From Candidatus Hodarchaeota archaeon (GTDB lineage Archaea > Asgardarchaeota > Heimdallarchaeia > Hodarchaeales > Hodarchaeaceae), in contig JAEOSP010000016.1 in NCBI GenBank assembly GCA_016840305.1, positions 1-14,814 on the forward strand: a stretch of 14,814 nucleotides of DNA, read 5' to 3'. The position numbers and the translations under genes were made by a program. Positions 7,666 through 14,675 of this stretch are shown here, in pieces (within the stretch, counting starts at the first letter, position 1; every line of letters begins with the position of its first letter). A model generated the notes under the pieces. That model made no database searches, had not been told where the DNA came from, and saw only the letters and a list, made by a program, of their open reading frames with translations.

Positions 7666-7703
7666 AAAAAGGAATAGTAGCATAATGAATCGAAATGCTA
7701 CTA
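7666..7703 (-). terminator. Hairpin plus T-rich tract after sdhB
   Basis: Reading the minus strand from the sdhB stop at 7726, a 9-bp perfect stem (TAGTAGCAT / ATGCTACTA, arms 7695-7703 and 7675-7683, 11-base loop) begins about 23 bases downstream and is followed by TTCCTTTTTCT. This looks like an operon-end terminator that isolates the sdh genes from 6616-7467. Confidence 0.55.
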
Positions 7704-7725
7704 ATGGTTGGTTTGGAAAAGGAAC

Positions 7726-8472
7726 TTAACTTCGATTCCAAAATTTGAAAACCTGTTTTACAGATTGACGTTTCAATGTTTGTATAGCTTCAGTTGGGTT
7801 TAATTTTTTGGGACATGCCTCTACACAGTTATAAGCCGTATGACATCTAAAAACACCATCCTCAGCTGTTACACGAGCTATTCTTTCCCGTTTATCCTCA
7901 TCTCTAGTGTCGTTCGCAAAACGGAAAGCTTTTAACAAAGCCCCGGGACCTAAATAGTTCTTATCTGTCCATACAGAAACACAAGAGGAATGACAGGCTC
8001 CGCAGAGAATACACTGAGTAGCTTCATCGATAATATGGAAATCCTCTGGACTTTGAAGTATTTCTTTTTTAGGATCTTTTGAGTGATCACGTTTTAGATA
8101 TGGTTCAATTGCAAGGAGTTTTTCATAAAATTGTGACATATCCACGATTAGGTCTTTGATCACAGGATAAAAAGGTAGTGGTTCCAGTTTTATCTCTTTC
8201 TTGTTCAGTTGAAGGACTAATGTTTCACAAGCGAGCATATACTTTTTATTAACGAGTACCGCACACGAGCCACAGACTCCAGCACGACAATTATAACGCA
8301 TAGCAACCGAACCATCATGTTTAGCAATGATTTCTTGAATCGCTAGTAGTACCGTTGTCCCATCATCACATTCCAAGTCAAAAGAGTTCCAATATGATTT
8401 GTCATCAACAGCAGGATTAAAGCGTTTGATCTTAAACGTGATTGTTTTTGTTACTTTCTTCTGTTCGTTCAT
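7726..8472 (-). CDS. sdhB: Succinate dehydrogenase/fumarate reductase iron-sulfur subunit
   Basis: This is the electron-transfer subunit linking the flavoprotein to the membrane anchors, 248 residues, a normal length. All three cluster sites are present. The 2Fe-2S ligands are Cys62, Cys67, Cys70 and Cys82 (NCRAGVCGSC...LAC). Cys154, Cys157 and Cys160 (CILCGAC) with Cys220 hold the 4Fe-4S cluster. Cys164, Cys210 and Cys216 (CHTAYNC) hold the 3Fe-4S cluster nearest the quinone. The Pro that usually follows the fourth Cys of the first ferredoxin motif is Val165 here (HSSCVSVW); the second motif keeps CP (Cys220-Pro221). The ATG at 8472 has a strong SD, GAGGTGAG (8476-8483), which overlaps the sdhA stop, so the two genes are translationally coupled. 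It is the last gene of the operon and is followed by a hairpin terminator. Confidence 0.97.
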   Translation of the reverse strand: MNEQKKVTKTITFKIKRFNPAVDDKSYWNSFDLECDDGTTVLLAIQEIIAKHDGSVAMRYNCRAGVCGSCAVLVNKKYMLACETLVLQLNKKEIKLEPLPFYPVIKDLIVDMSQFYEKLLAIEPYLKRDHSKDPKKEILQSPEDFHIIDEATQCILCGACHSSCVSVWTDKNYLGPGALLKAFRFANDTRDEDKRERIARVTAEDGVFRCHTAYNCVEACPKKLNPTEAIQTLKRQSVKQVFKFWNRS

Positions 8473-8475
8473 ATT

Positions 8476-8483
8476 CTCACCTC
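8476..8483 (-). promoter_or_regulatory. SD of sdhB overlapping the sdhA stop
   Basis: GAGGTGAG on the minus strand begins inside the TGA of sdhA and lies 3 bases before the sdhB ATG. It fixes the sdhB start and indicates coupled translation. Confidence 0.6.
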
Positions 8484-10200
8484 AATATTTCCTTTCCTTT
8501 GGTTGCCACTTTGTAATAATAGTATCTTTATATCGGAGTTGTGCTTCACCATTAACGAAATTCACTAGGGTGTGCTTCAAAAAGTTTTCATCATCTCGTT
8601 TAAGATGATCCAACCGCCAATGACAACCACGACATTCCTTTCTAGCTAAAGCACCTATACAAATCGCTTCAGCTTCGTCCAACATACCTTTGATAGCAAA
8701 GACCCACTCAAGTTCACGATTATACTGTCTAACTTTGGATTTAAGATAAACTCCTTCTTTAAATCTTTGTTTAAGTTCTCTGATTTTGTCAAGAGCTTCT
8801 TTGAGTGGTTTTTCCTCTCGATATACGAAAACTTTTAGCTTCATCGTCGCTCTCATTTCTTCCATTATTTGAAAAGGATCATTTTTTCCTTTCCCGCTAT
8901 ACCAATAATCCATTTCCTCTTGTTGGTTTTGGAGTTCTTTAAAGAGAACATATTTAGCATCAATAGAGGGAGTAACTCCTTTGACATATTTTGCTGCCTC
9001 TACTCCAGCAACTTTACCCATAACTGCACACTCGAGAAGAGAATTACCACCTAAACGATTTGCACCATGTACAGACACGCAAGATGTTTCTCCACAAGCG
9101 TAAAAGCCTTCAACTTCTTCACTGGCGCAATTCTCATCAACATGCATACCGCCCATACTGTAATGGTAACCAGGTTGCACAGGAATGGGATCTTTAATCA
9201 TGTCTTGACCAGTGAACCGAAGAGCGAGCTCACGTATTTGGGGAAGTCGTTCCAGAATTTGTGATTCAGGTAAATGAGTCAGATCAAGATGGATATAACC
9301 ATTTTCCATAGGCCCAAATCCTCGTCCTTCTAGAACTTCCTGGTATATAGATCGGGCGACAATATCTCGTGGAGCTAGTTCCATTTTTTCAGGAGCATAT
9401 TTTTCCATAAATCGCTCACCTTTGTTGTTTCGGAGATAGCCTCCTTCTCCACGAGCAGCTTCTGAAATTAATATATTGTTTCCAAATAAGCATGTTGGGT
9501 GAAATTGAATAAACTCCATATCCTTCATCGCAATTCCAGCCCAAGCAGCAACTGCGATTCCGAAACCTGTACAGTTAAGTGCATTGGAAGTAGCACCATA
9601 AATTTGGCCAGCACCTCCAGTTGCAAAGATTACTGCATCACATTCCCACATTTCAAGTTCGCCTGTGATAAAATCAAGAACGATGATTCCTTGAACTTTT
9701 TTATCTTTCACAGCAATTCTAACGACAAATCTATCCTCATAGACAGGGACACCGAGTTTCACGCTTCTTTCCCATGCTACATGTAGTACTGAATGACCTG
9801 TTCGATCTGCAGCAAAACATGTTCTTGGATAACCTGCTCCTCCAAATGGTCTTTGGCCAATTTTACCATCTTCAAATCTAGAAAAGGGGCAACCCCAATG
9901 TTCAAGCTCATAGACCGTTTCTTTTGCTAATCCGATCATTTTAATAACAGCAGGTTGATCCGCTAAATAATCAGAACCTTTGACGGTATCGAAAGCATGT
10001 CTTTCAACTGAATCATCCTTAGATTCTGGATTATTACCTAAGGGGGCATTGATTCCACCTTGTGCAGCGACAGAATGACTACGGACAGGCATACAGATAG
10101 AAACTACGGCTACATCTACCCCTTGTTCTCTCGCTGCAATAGCTGCGCGCATTCCTGCAAGCCCTGACCCCACAATTATCATTGAATGTTTACGAATCAT
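8482..10200 (-). CDS. sdhA: Succinate dehydrogenase/fumarate reductase flavoprotein subunit
   Basis: This catalytic subunit interconverts succinate and fumarate on the cytoplasmic face of the membrane; 572 residues, a normal length. The FAD dinucleotide motif GSGLAG is at residues 11-16. His42 in [13 protein letters not shown] is the site of covalent FAD attachment. Active-site positions match the family: His234 (FIQFHPT), Arg278 (APRDIVAR, the proton-shuttle Arg), His346 (GYHYSMGG) and Arg382 (GANRLGGNS). The C-terminal [13 protein letters not shown] block is typical. I place the start at ATG 10200 ([13 protein letters not shown]), 7 bases after the stop of the preceding anchor gene. A longer reading from TTG 10227 would overlap that gene and include the likely SD (GGAG), so it is less likely. 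Sequence alone does not decide between succinate oxidation and fumarate reduction in vivo. Confidence 0.97.
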   Translation of the reverse strand: MIRKHSMIIVGSGLAGMRAAIAAREQGVDVAVVSICMPVRSHSVAAQGGINAPLGNNPESKDDSVERHAFDTVKGSDYLADQPAVIKMIGLAKETVYELEHWGCPFSRFEDGKIGQRPFGGAGYPRTCFAADRTGHSVLHVAWERSVKLGVPVYEDRFVVRIAVKDKKVQGIIVLDFITGELEMWECDAVIFATGGAGQIYGATSNALNCTGFGIAVAAWAGIAMKDMEFIQFHPTCLFGNNILISEAARGEGGYLRNNKGERFMEKYAPEKMELAPRDIVARSIYQEVLEGRGFGPMENGYIHLDLTHLPESQILERLPQIRELALRFTGQDMIKDPIPVQPGYHYSMGGMHVDENCASEEVEGFYACGETSCVSVHGANRLGGNSLLECAVMGKVAGVEAAKYVKGVTPSIDAKYVLFKELQNQQEEMDYWYSGKGKNDPFQIMEEMRATMKLKVFVYREEKPLKEALDKIRELKQRFKEGVYLKSKVRQYNRELEWVFAIKGMLDEAEAICIGALARKECRGCHWRLDHLKRDDENFLKHTLVNFVNGEAQLRYKDTIITKWQPKERKY

Positions 10201-10207
10201 AATTTTT

Positions 10208-10714
10208 TCATACTCCAGAATGTACAATCGCTGGCATTTGTAGAATTAATAAAACAGCCAACAACCACGAAATAATTCCTAGAATGAATAAAATCCAAAA
10301 GACAGTATTTTGTCTGCGAATTCCTATCCCTAAATCAAATAGAACAACTCGAATTCCATTATAACCGTGATAACTCAAGGCTCCAAGCAATCCTACATCA
10401 ATTAGAAATGCAATGGAAAATAGGTGCTTAAAAATTCCTTCACCTTCGATCAGCGGAGAACTCATAGCTGCGGTTATACTATTATACAACAACCCTGGTG
10501 TTTCAAAACCCAAGAATGTGTCTAAAAGCATTGTTCCAATAATCCCTAGATGAATGAAAACATACATTACAAGGAATAATCCTGTTAAACGCTGGATTAT
10601 CCAAGCATACATTCCAATACCGCGAGAAAACGGTTTAAACCAGCTTAAGAAGTTTGTTACCTTACTACCAGTTTCAGTTTGCGATTGATTTACTAAAATT
10701 TCTTTTTCTACCAT
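10208..10714 (-). CDS. Succinate dehydrogenase membrane anchor 2 (cytochrome b-type subunit)
   Basis: This three-helix membrane subunit of about 168 residues anchors SdhAB and carries haem and quinone sites. [20 protein letters not shown] (residues 38-57) has the 'QR..G' quinone-site signature and His55. The second helix ends in [13 protein letters not shown] with His116, and a third helix follows ([21 protein letters not shown]). His55 and His116 are candidate axial haem ligands. The gene overlaps the end of anchor 1. The SD GGGTGAT (10719-10725) spans that stop and points to ATG 10714 as the start; ATG 10720 and GTG 10723 are in frame but fall within the SD. I cannot assign it firmly as SdhC or SdhD because both anchors look SdhC-like. 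The C-terminus is 7 bases from the sdhA ATG. Confidence 0.88.
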   Translation of the reverse strand: MVEKEILVNQSQTETGSKVTNFLSWFKPFSRGIGMYAWIIQRLTGLFLVMYVFIHLGIIGTMLLDTFLGFETPGLLYNSITAAMSSPLIEGEGIFKHLFSIAFLIDVGLLGALSYHGYNGIRVVLFDLGIGIRRQNTVFWILFILGIISWLLAVLLILQMPAIVHSGV

Positions 10715-10718
10715 TTTC

Positions 10719-10725
10719 ATCACCC
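10719..10725 (-). promoter_or_regulatory. SD of anchor 2 overlapping the anchor 1 stop
   Basis: GGGTGAT on the minus strand contains the TGA of the upstream anchor gene and lies 4 bases before ATG 10714. Upstream in-frame ATG and GTG codons overlap it, so the shorter start is preferred. Confidence 0.5.
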
Positions 10726-11151
10726 GAATGTCAGAATTGTTGAGTTGAGAATAAACGCATAAATAACTATTACTACTCCGAGAAGGAAGAGTAATATACC
10801 GAAAATTTTTCGGAACGAATGACCTGTCGCCATATCTAGTACAACCATTCTAAACCCATTTAATGCGTGGATCATTAAAAAAATGACGAATAGAATGGAT
10901 ATCGTAAAGTACAAGGGATTACTCATTTTCCACGCTACCGCTTCGAATGAGGCTATACCTTTACTTAACGCAACTTCGGTATCTGTATCCATCAGTGCAG
11001 TTAGATAGTGGTTTACAAGCATATGGAAGAATACAAAGAGGAAAACTAGGAATCCTGATACTCGCTGCAATACCCACCATACAGCACTTGAGCCTTGGTG
11101 TTTAGGTACAAATTGTTTAACTTTTTTTTCTTGTGAAGCACTTAATTTCAT
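10720..11151 (-). CDS. Succinate dehydrogenase membrane anchor 1 (cytochrome b-type subunit)
   Basis: This 143-residue subunit has three predicted membrane helices. WWVLQRVSGFLVFLFVFFHMLVNHY (residues 25-49) carries the 'QR.SG' signature and His43, with His48 close by; the second helix ends HALNGFRMVVLD (His95); the third is FGILLFLLGVVIVIYAFIL. The arrangement matches archaeal SdhC proteins, and His43 and His95 are candidate haem b ligands. It is the first gene of the sdh operon. The only visible SD is a weak GTGATG upstream of the ATG, and a 12-bp palindrome (TGAGTTAACTCA, 11151-11162) abuts the start codon. The membrane subunits pass electrons to or from the quinone pool. Confidence 0.9.
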   Translation of the reverse strand: MKLSASQEKKVKQFVPKHQGSSAVWWVLQRVSGFLVFLFVFFHMLVNHYLTALMDTDTEVALSKGIASFEAVAWKMSNPLYFTISILFVIFLMIHALNGFRMVVLDMATGHSFRKIFGILLFLLGVVIVIYAFILNSTILTFG

Positions 11152-11429
11152 GAGTTAACTCACATCACAGATTCTTTGAAAATAAAACAATATACGAAAA
11201 AATAGGTTTGTTTTGTAATTGTTTATTAATTTTTAAACGAATGAATCTCAATATTTTAAATAGATAGTGGAGATAAAGAAAGTAGATAATTAGAAAGTAG
11301 TTTAAGTGTAGCCATCTTTACTATTGTTAAGAATAATTAAGTTATTACACTTCTATTGGTATTCAGATACAAGGTAAAAATATCGAGCCCAATTGGGTAA
11401 CGATTTAAAAAAAGGATGAAAAGAAAGAG
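11152..11429 (-). promoter_or_regulatory. Intergenic region with probable sdh operon promoter
   Basis: This 278-bp gap between the larA-like stop and the first sdh gene contains two TATA-like candidates on the minus strand: GTATATTG at about 11188-11195 (predicting a leader of about 15 bases) and CGTTTAAAAATTAAT near 11225-11240 (a leader of about 55 bases). It also holds the palindromes TGAGTTAACTCA (11151-11162) and CCCAATTGGG (11388-11397). I see no RNA gene or decayed coding sequence in it. Confidence 0.4.
11399..11429 (-). terminator. T-rich tract after the larA-like gene
   Basis: Directly after the stop the minus strand reads ACTCTTTCTTTTCATCC followed by seven T, a pyrimidine/T-tract typical of archaeal transcription termination, without a clear hairpin. 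Confidence 0.4.
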
Positions 11430-12782
11430 TTACCTATTCTTTACATCAATATAGTTACCAGCATCAGGTAGTACATAAACAAGGGGATCTCTGTTCTTCT
11501 CTTCACGATATTTAGTAATCCATGCACGGATACTTTCTTGAATTGTCCCTGTACGTGGAACATATTCTATTCTGAAAGTTCCTTCTAATAAGTCCTTATC
11601 CATTTCTGTGACCATGTGACATGTACATCGCTTTAAAATTCGAATAATATCTATAACTTTCTGATTACCAATTTTAAAGTTATCTATACTGCATTTTGTT
11701 TTGATAGCATAACCCATTGCTTCATCAAGATCCATCTCCTTGATTTCTTCCATAGTATCCTGATAATTATCAGAACCAACGCCCAATGGACAATGAGCAA
11801 ACAATAAAACATCGCCACCTTCTTTTACAGCATTCCAACCTGCATGAAAACCTTTACCTCCTTGATAAAGATTAATTGAAAGGGCACCTGTAGAAACAAG
11901 GACTAAATCTGCTGGTTCATCCACCTCAACAATCCGTAACGGTTTCAACTGTTCAAGAACAAGTTCATGTAAAGAATTAATGTCTCCTCCATTAAGAATA
12001 ACAACATTATCCTCACCATCCATAACTGCATCAATACAGAAAACAGGGACCATCTTTTTGGTCATTTTAGCCATTTCTATCATATCTTGAATGACAGGAT
12101 TACCTTTTGTATTTCCTAAACGACATTCAGGTTTAAAACCATGAACAGGATCAAACATCATAGGATGGTTTCTCGCAATGGTTTCCTTTCCTGAGCATCC
12201 TGGGAAGAAAGACTTAACTGTACCTGCTACACCAGCAAAATAATGATATTCACTATCGGTTACAGCAATTACTAAACCTGATTCCAATGCAGCAATATCT
12301 ACTTCTATAGGAGTACCATAAGAAGAAGTTCCTAGATTTTTACAATTTTCAGTTTGCTTATGAATTATTACATTATCTCTCCAAGAGTTGTAGATTTCTG
12401 AACCAAGTATTTTTTTCTCAAGTAATTCTTCAGAAGGAGCACTATGAGAACCACTTGCCACCATAATATTAATATCTTCTCGTTTAGCACCATAATCAAA
12501 TAATTTCTCTAATAGCATAGGTAGTAGAATTTTCGTATGCTTATTAGGTCGTGTGGCATCATCAACAAGAATCATGATAGGTGGTCTAGGTCTTTCCCTG
12601 ACCATTTCTTCTAGCGGTTTGGAATCAACAGGATTCTTTAGAACCTTGTCAAATCGTTCTTGAACGTTAGTAAAATTAGGTGTAATTCCTTCAGCTTCAA
12701 GTACCCGAACATTCATATCCGATGGGATAAAATCTGTAATTATTTCATCCCCATATAGTAATTTAATATCTTTCCATGACAT
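11430..12782 (-). CDS. LarA-family nickel-dependent 2-hydroxyacid racemase homologue
   Basis: This cytoplasmic enzyme homologue has 450 residues. LarA (DUF2088, PF09861) racemises lactate using a nickel-pincer cofactor; relatives act on malate, gluconate and other 2-hydroxyacids, so the substrate here is open. Recognisable blocks are ILVDDATRPNKH (the DD.TRP cofactor and phosphate motif), ASGSHSAPSEELLEK (catalytic His of 'G.H...s.eE'), IIHKQTENCKNLGTSSYGTPI (Ni-region His and a nearby Lys candidate) and SEYHYFAGVAGTVKSFFPG (the 'H.FaG..G..K..lPG' block), followed by ETIARNH. The usual GG before the Lys in that block is GTV here. The ATG at 12782 is chosen because GGTGATC (12786-12792) is a near-perfect SD in front of it; upstream in-frame GTG and TTG codons lie inside that SD. 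No larB, larC or larE for cofactor synthesis is in the window. Confidence 0.88.
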   Translation of the reverse strand: MSWKDIKLLYGDEIITDFIPSDMNVRVLEAEGITPNFTNVQERFDKVLKNPVDSKPLEEMVRERPRPPIMILVDDATRPNKHTKILLPMLLEKLFDYGAKREDINIMVASGSHSAPSEELLEKKILGSEIYNSWRDNVIIHKQTENCKNLGTSSYGTPIEVDIAALESGLVIAVTDSEYHYFAGVAGTVKSFFPGCSGKETIARNHPMMFDPVHGFKPECRLGNTKGNPVIQDMIEMAKMTKKMVPVFCIDAVMDGEDNVVILNGGDINSLHELVLEQLKPLRIVEVDEPADLVLVSTGALSINLYQGGKGFHAGWNAVKEGGDVLLFAHCPLGVGSDNYQDTMEEIKEMDLDEAMGYAIKTKCSIDNFKIGNQKVIDIIRILKRCTCHMVTEMDKDLLEGTFRIEYVPRTGTIQESIRAWITKYREEKNRDPLVYVLPDAGNYIDVKNR

Positions 12783-12785
12783 TCT

Positions 12786-12792
12786 GATCACC
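12786..12792 (-). promoter_or_regulatory. SD that sets the larA-like start
   Basis: GGTGATC matches the archaeal anti-SD and lies 3 bases before ATG 12782. The alternative GTG/TTG starts at 12791 and 12794 overlap it and are therefore unlikely. Confidence 0.6.
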
Positions 12793-12858
12793 AAAAATAA
12801 CTGACATAAGGAAATTTTGGCTTTGTATTAATGTTTTCTTTAGTTATTTCTTAGCCAA

Positions 12859-12876
12859 GCGAAATTGTTATTTCGC
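12859..12876. promoter_or_regulatory. Inverted repeat between divergent genes (candidate operator)
   Basis: A perfect 7-bp inverted repeat with a 4-base spacer, GCGAAAT-TGTT-ATTTCGC, lies in the 168-bp divergent region. Its edges are about 76 bases from the larA-like ATG and 74 bases from the ferritin-like ATG. It sits just upstream of the + strand TATA-like box at 12894-12901, a typical place for an archaeal repressor or activator site. No regulator gene is adjacent. Confidence 0.4.
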
Positions 12877-12893
12877 AATTGTAACCGAATTTG

Positions 12894-12901
12894 TTAAATA
12901 A
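12894..12901 (+). promoter_or_regulatory. TATA-like box of the ferritin-like gene
   Basis: TTAAATAA lies 50-57 bases before the ATG at 12951, predicting a transcript start near 12922 and a leader of about 28 bases that contains the SD AAGGTGAT (12936-12943). Confidence 0.4.
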
Positions 12902-12950
12902 CTATGAAAAAGCCATCCTCCAACTAGTATTTTTCAAGGTGATATAATCA

Positions 12951-13430
12951 ATGGACAAACAAGAAAGAATAGCGTTCTATGAGGAGCAAGTAAGTTTTGA
13001 AAATAAAATTGTTGAAAAAGCAGAAGCGTCAGTTGACGGTATTCAGAATATAATGATTCGTGAACTAATTTTAAGCATTGCATTAGACTCTAAAAAACAT
13101 GCAAGTATGCTAAACGCTTTAAAAAGTAAATTAACGAGGCCAACGCCTTCTGTTCCTGAGGAAATTAGTAAAGAGATAAAAGATTCTATTGCAGAGCATA
13201 TTCAAATGGAAGCTCAGGCTGTTTTAACGTATCAAAAATTACTAGACTCAATTGATGATGAATCTGAAAAAGTGATTATCAAAGCGATTCTTAATGATGA
13301 AATAAAACATCATAGTCTTCTAAAGACGATCAATAAAATGATTATTGAGAAGTTAACTCTTTCAGAAAAAGAATTTTGGGATATGGTGGAAGAAGAAGAC
13401 GAATATGGTTACGTTTCTTACGCCAAATAG
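12951..13430 (+). CDS. Ferritin-like/rubrerythrin-like diiron protein
   Basis: This 159-residue, all-helical, soluble protein reads as a four-helix bundle with candidate diiron ligands: Glu17 (VSFENKI), Asp46 and His50 (ALDSKKH), Glu87 (HIQMEAQAV), and Glu117 and His120 (NDEIKHH). The first ligand pair is D-S-x-K-H rather than the standard ExxH, so Ser stands where rubrerythrin has Glu; I recall the same 'DSxKH' in other archaeal ferritin-like proteins. There is no C-terminal rubredoxin domain (no CxxC), so it is not a full rubrerythrin. Likely roles are peroxide or oxygen detoxification, or iron handling. The start is secured by AAGGTGAT 7 bases upstream. The next gene begins 44 bases after its stop, with a T7 run (13449-13455) between them that could allow partial termination. 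Confidence 0.75.
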   Translation: MDKQERIAFYEEQVSFENKIVEKAEASVDGIQNIMIRELILSIALDSKKHASMLNALKSKLTRPTPSVPEEISKEIKDSIAEHIQMEAQAVLTYQKLLDSIDDESEKVIIKAILNDEIKHHSLLKTINKMIIEKLTLSEKEFWDMVEEEDEYGYVSYAK

Positions 13431-13457
13431 ATCTATTATCTTTCAACCTTTTTTTAC

Positions 13458-13465
13458 AAGAGGAG
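13458..13465 (+). promoter_or_regulatory. SD supporting the TTG start at 13475
   Basis: AAGAGGAG, 9 bases before TTG, is the only good SD in the gap. It supports the shorter reading of the C_GCAxxG_C_C gene over an extension to 13376. Confidence 0.55.
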
Positions 13466-13474
13466 TATAGTACA

Positions 13475-13912
13475 TTGTCAAATAATCGTTTGGAAGAGGT
13501 AAAGTCTTCATTCGCACAGCAGGATAATTGCGCTCAAGCTATTTTTTCAGTTTACGGACAATACTTGGGTGTTGATCATGATACGTGCTTGAAGATCACT
13601 TCAGTGTTCGGTGGCGGAATAAATCATACAGGTAACGTATGCGGGGCTGTTACGGGTGCTCTGATGGTAATTGGACTCAAATACGGTGATATAGAAATTA
13701 AAGATCCTTCAAAATCCTATGAAGTTGCCAGTAATTTTATGAAAAAGTTCAAAGATCGTAATGAAACGGTAATTTGCAGGCAATTAATCAACCACGAATT
13801 GAAAACCGCTGAAGACCTTGATCATGCCTACAAAACTGGTGTTTTTAATAATTGTCCTAAATTTGTTATGGATGCTGCTGAAATTCTAGAGAAGATGATC
13901 GAATCAGAGTGA
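13475..13912 (+). CDS. C_GCAxxG_C_C-family putative redox protein
   Basis: This 145-residue protein has the family's five conserved Cys: Cys19 (NCAQAIFSVYG), Cys38, Cys56 (GGGINHTGNVCGAVTGALMVIGLKYG), Cys101 (ICRQLI) and Cys127 (NNCPKFVMDAAEIL). Family members are predicted thiol-redox or metal-binding proteins; no reaction is established. The start is TTG 13475, because AAGAGGAG (13458-13465) lies 9 bases before it and the family N-terminus begins just after. The frame is open back to 13376, but that would overlap the ferritin-like gene out of frame and add a meaningless Arg-rich leader. It probably shares a transcript with the ferritin-like gene, pairing two redox proteins. Confidence 0.85.
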   Translation: MSNNRLEEVKSSFAQQDNCAQAIFSVYGQYLGVDHDTCLKITSVFGGGINHTGNVCGAVTGALMVIGLKYGDIEIKDPSKSYEVASNFMKKFKDRNETVICRQLINHELKTAEDLDHAYKTGVFNNCPKFVMDAAEILEKMIESE

Positions 13913-13993
13913 AAGAGCAGGTAGTTTCCCTTTGATTATTGAAATAAGCTTATCTGGTTTTCTTTTTCTTTTCATTGTTGTCTTAAAGCAGCA

Positions 13994-14581
13994 TTGGGAA
14001 ATAAAATAGAAATTGGTGATTATGACTCTGATGCGAAGCTGCAAAAAATTGCTGCTGATCCAAGTAAATTTAAAATAAGCATCATTCTAGGGCTTATTGA
14101 ACACTTTAGTATCATAATACTTGCGATTATGTTATTTATTTCTTTTAATTCGTATAATCTTATACTTGCAGTTATTTGGACGATTTTTCGAATAGTAGAG
14201 GGGTCAGTCTTTAGTTATATAGAAATTAACTTCAGAGGAATTCTCAATATAGCAAAACAATACTCACTTGCTAGTGGTGCTGAAAAAAAATTCATGAGTG
14301 ATTTAGGGCGTAAGATTTTTCAAACAAAGTTCTCTAGATTCACATTTGGAATGGTTTTCTATTCCATTGGTACTCTCGCATATTCTATCCTGTTTGTTAC
14401 GTATGGATTGGTACCCATAATTATTGGATGGTTAGGAATAATTGCCAGCATTACCTCTGGTGTTGGGAATGGAATACAAATCGTAAAACCTAAATTTGAA
14501 GTCTTGGGAGCTATCGGAGGTATATTAACACTTATTTTTGAAGTAATTTTGGGAGGATGGCTCTTGTTTGTAGCCTTATGA
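13994..14581 (+). CDS. DUF4386-like integral membrane protein
   Basis: This 195-residue protein has about six hydrophobic segments. The pattern fits DUF4386 as I recall it: an early helix pair (LIEHFSIIILAIMLFISF), then 'ilavIWTIFRIVEGSVFSYIEIN' with the conserved Arg-x-x-Glu, the block FYSIGTLAYSILFVTYGLVPIIIGWLGIIASI, and a terminal 'iFEVILGGWLLF' with the typical Glu and WL. Function is unknown. The start is TTG 13994, the first usable start after an upstream TGA at 13940; no strong SD is seen. The gap to the preceding gene is 81 bases and T-rich (TCTTTTTCTTTTC), so it may be transcribed separately. A hairpin/T8 terminator follows. Confidence 0.65.
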   Translation: MGNKIEIGDYDSDAKLQKIAADPSKFKISIILGLIEHFSIIILAIMLFISFNSYNLILAVIWTIFRIVEGSVFSYIEINFRGILNIAKQYSLASGAEKKFMSDLGRKIFQTKFSRFTFGMVFYSIGTLAYSILFVTYGLVPIIIGWLGIIASITSGVGNGIQIVKPKFEVLGAIGGILTLIFEVILGGWLLFVAL

Positions 14582-14620
14582 TTCCTTAGCTATTCCATTA
14601 CAAGACTCAAAGCAGAAATA

Positions 14621-14675
14621 GGAAAAAGCCTTTTCTCAAAAATAAGAAATCAAGGACTTTTCCTCTCTTTTTTTT
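14621..14675 (+). terminator. Hairpin plus T8 terminator after the DUF4386-like gene
   Basis: Arms GGAAAAAGCCTT (14621-14632) and AAGGACTTTTCC (14652-14663) pair at 10 of 12 positions, with a two-base internal mismatch and a 19-base loop, followed by TCTC and eight T (14668-14675). The structure resembles a bacterial-style intrinsic terminator; the T-tract alone would suffice in archaea. Confidence 0.6.

Noticed and set aside
7468..7725. Possible small RNA gene between the ATC-hydrolase-like gene and sdhB
   Set aside because: A GTTGG...CCAAC 5-bp stem near 7579-7597 is present, but there is no tRNA cloverleaf and no C/D box pair; the region is explained by a promoter and a terminator.
8399..9786. 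Several short + strand open frames opposite sdhA and sdhB
   Set aside because: They are antisense shadows of two unmistakable enzyme genes, rich in Ser, Phe and Cys from reverse-complement codons, with no SD.
10201..10227. TTG start for sdhA
   Set aside because: It overlaps the preceding anchor gene and the likely [15 protein letters not shown] from ATG 10200 gives the usual distance to the FAD motif.
11388..11397. CCCAATTGGG palindrome as an operator
   Set aside because: It is only 10 bp, lies just downstream of the larA-like stop and far from the sdh start; probably chance or part of the 3' end.
12783..12794. GTG/TTG starts upstream of the larA-like ATG
   Set aside because: These codons form part of the SD GGTGATC that serves ATG 12782.
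13376..13474. N-terminal extension of the C_GCAxxG_C_C gene
   Set aside because: It would overlap the ferritin-like gene out of frame and add an Arg-rich leader absent from the family; the SD-supported TTG at 13475 is better.
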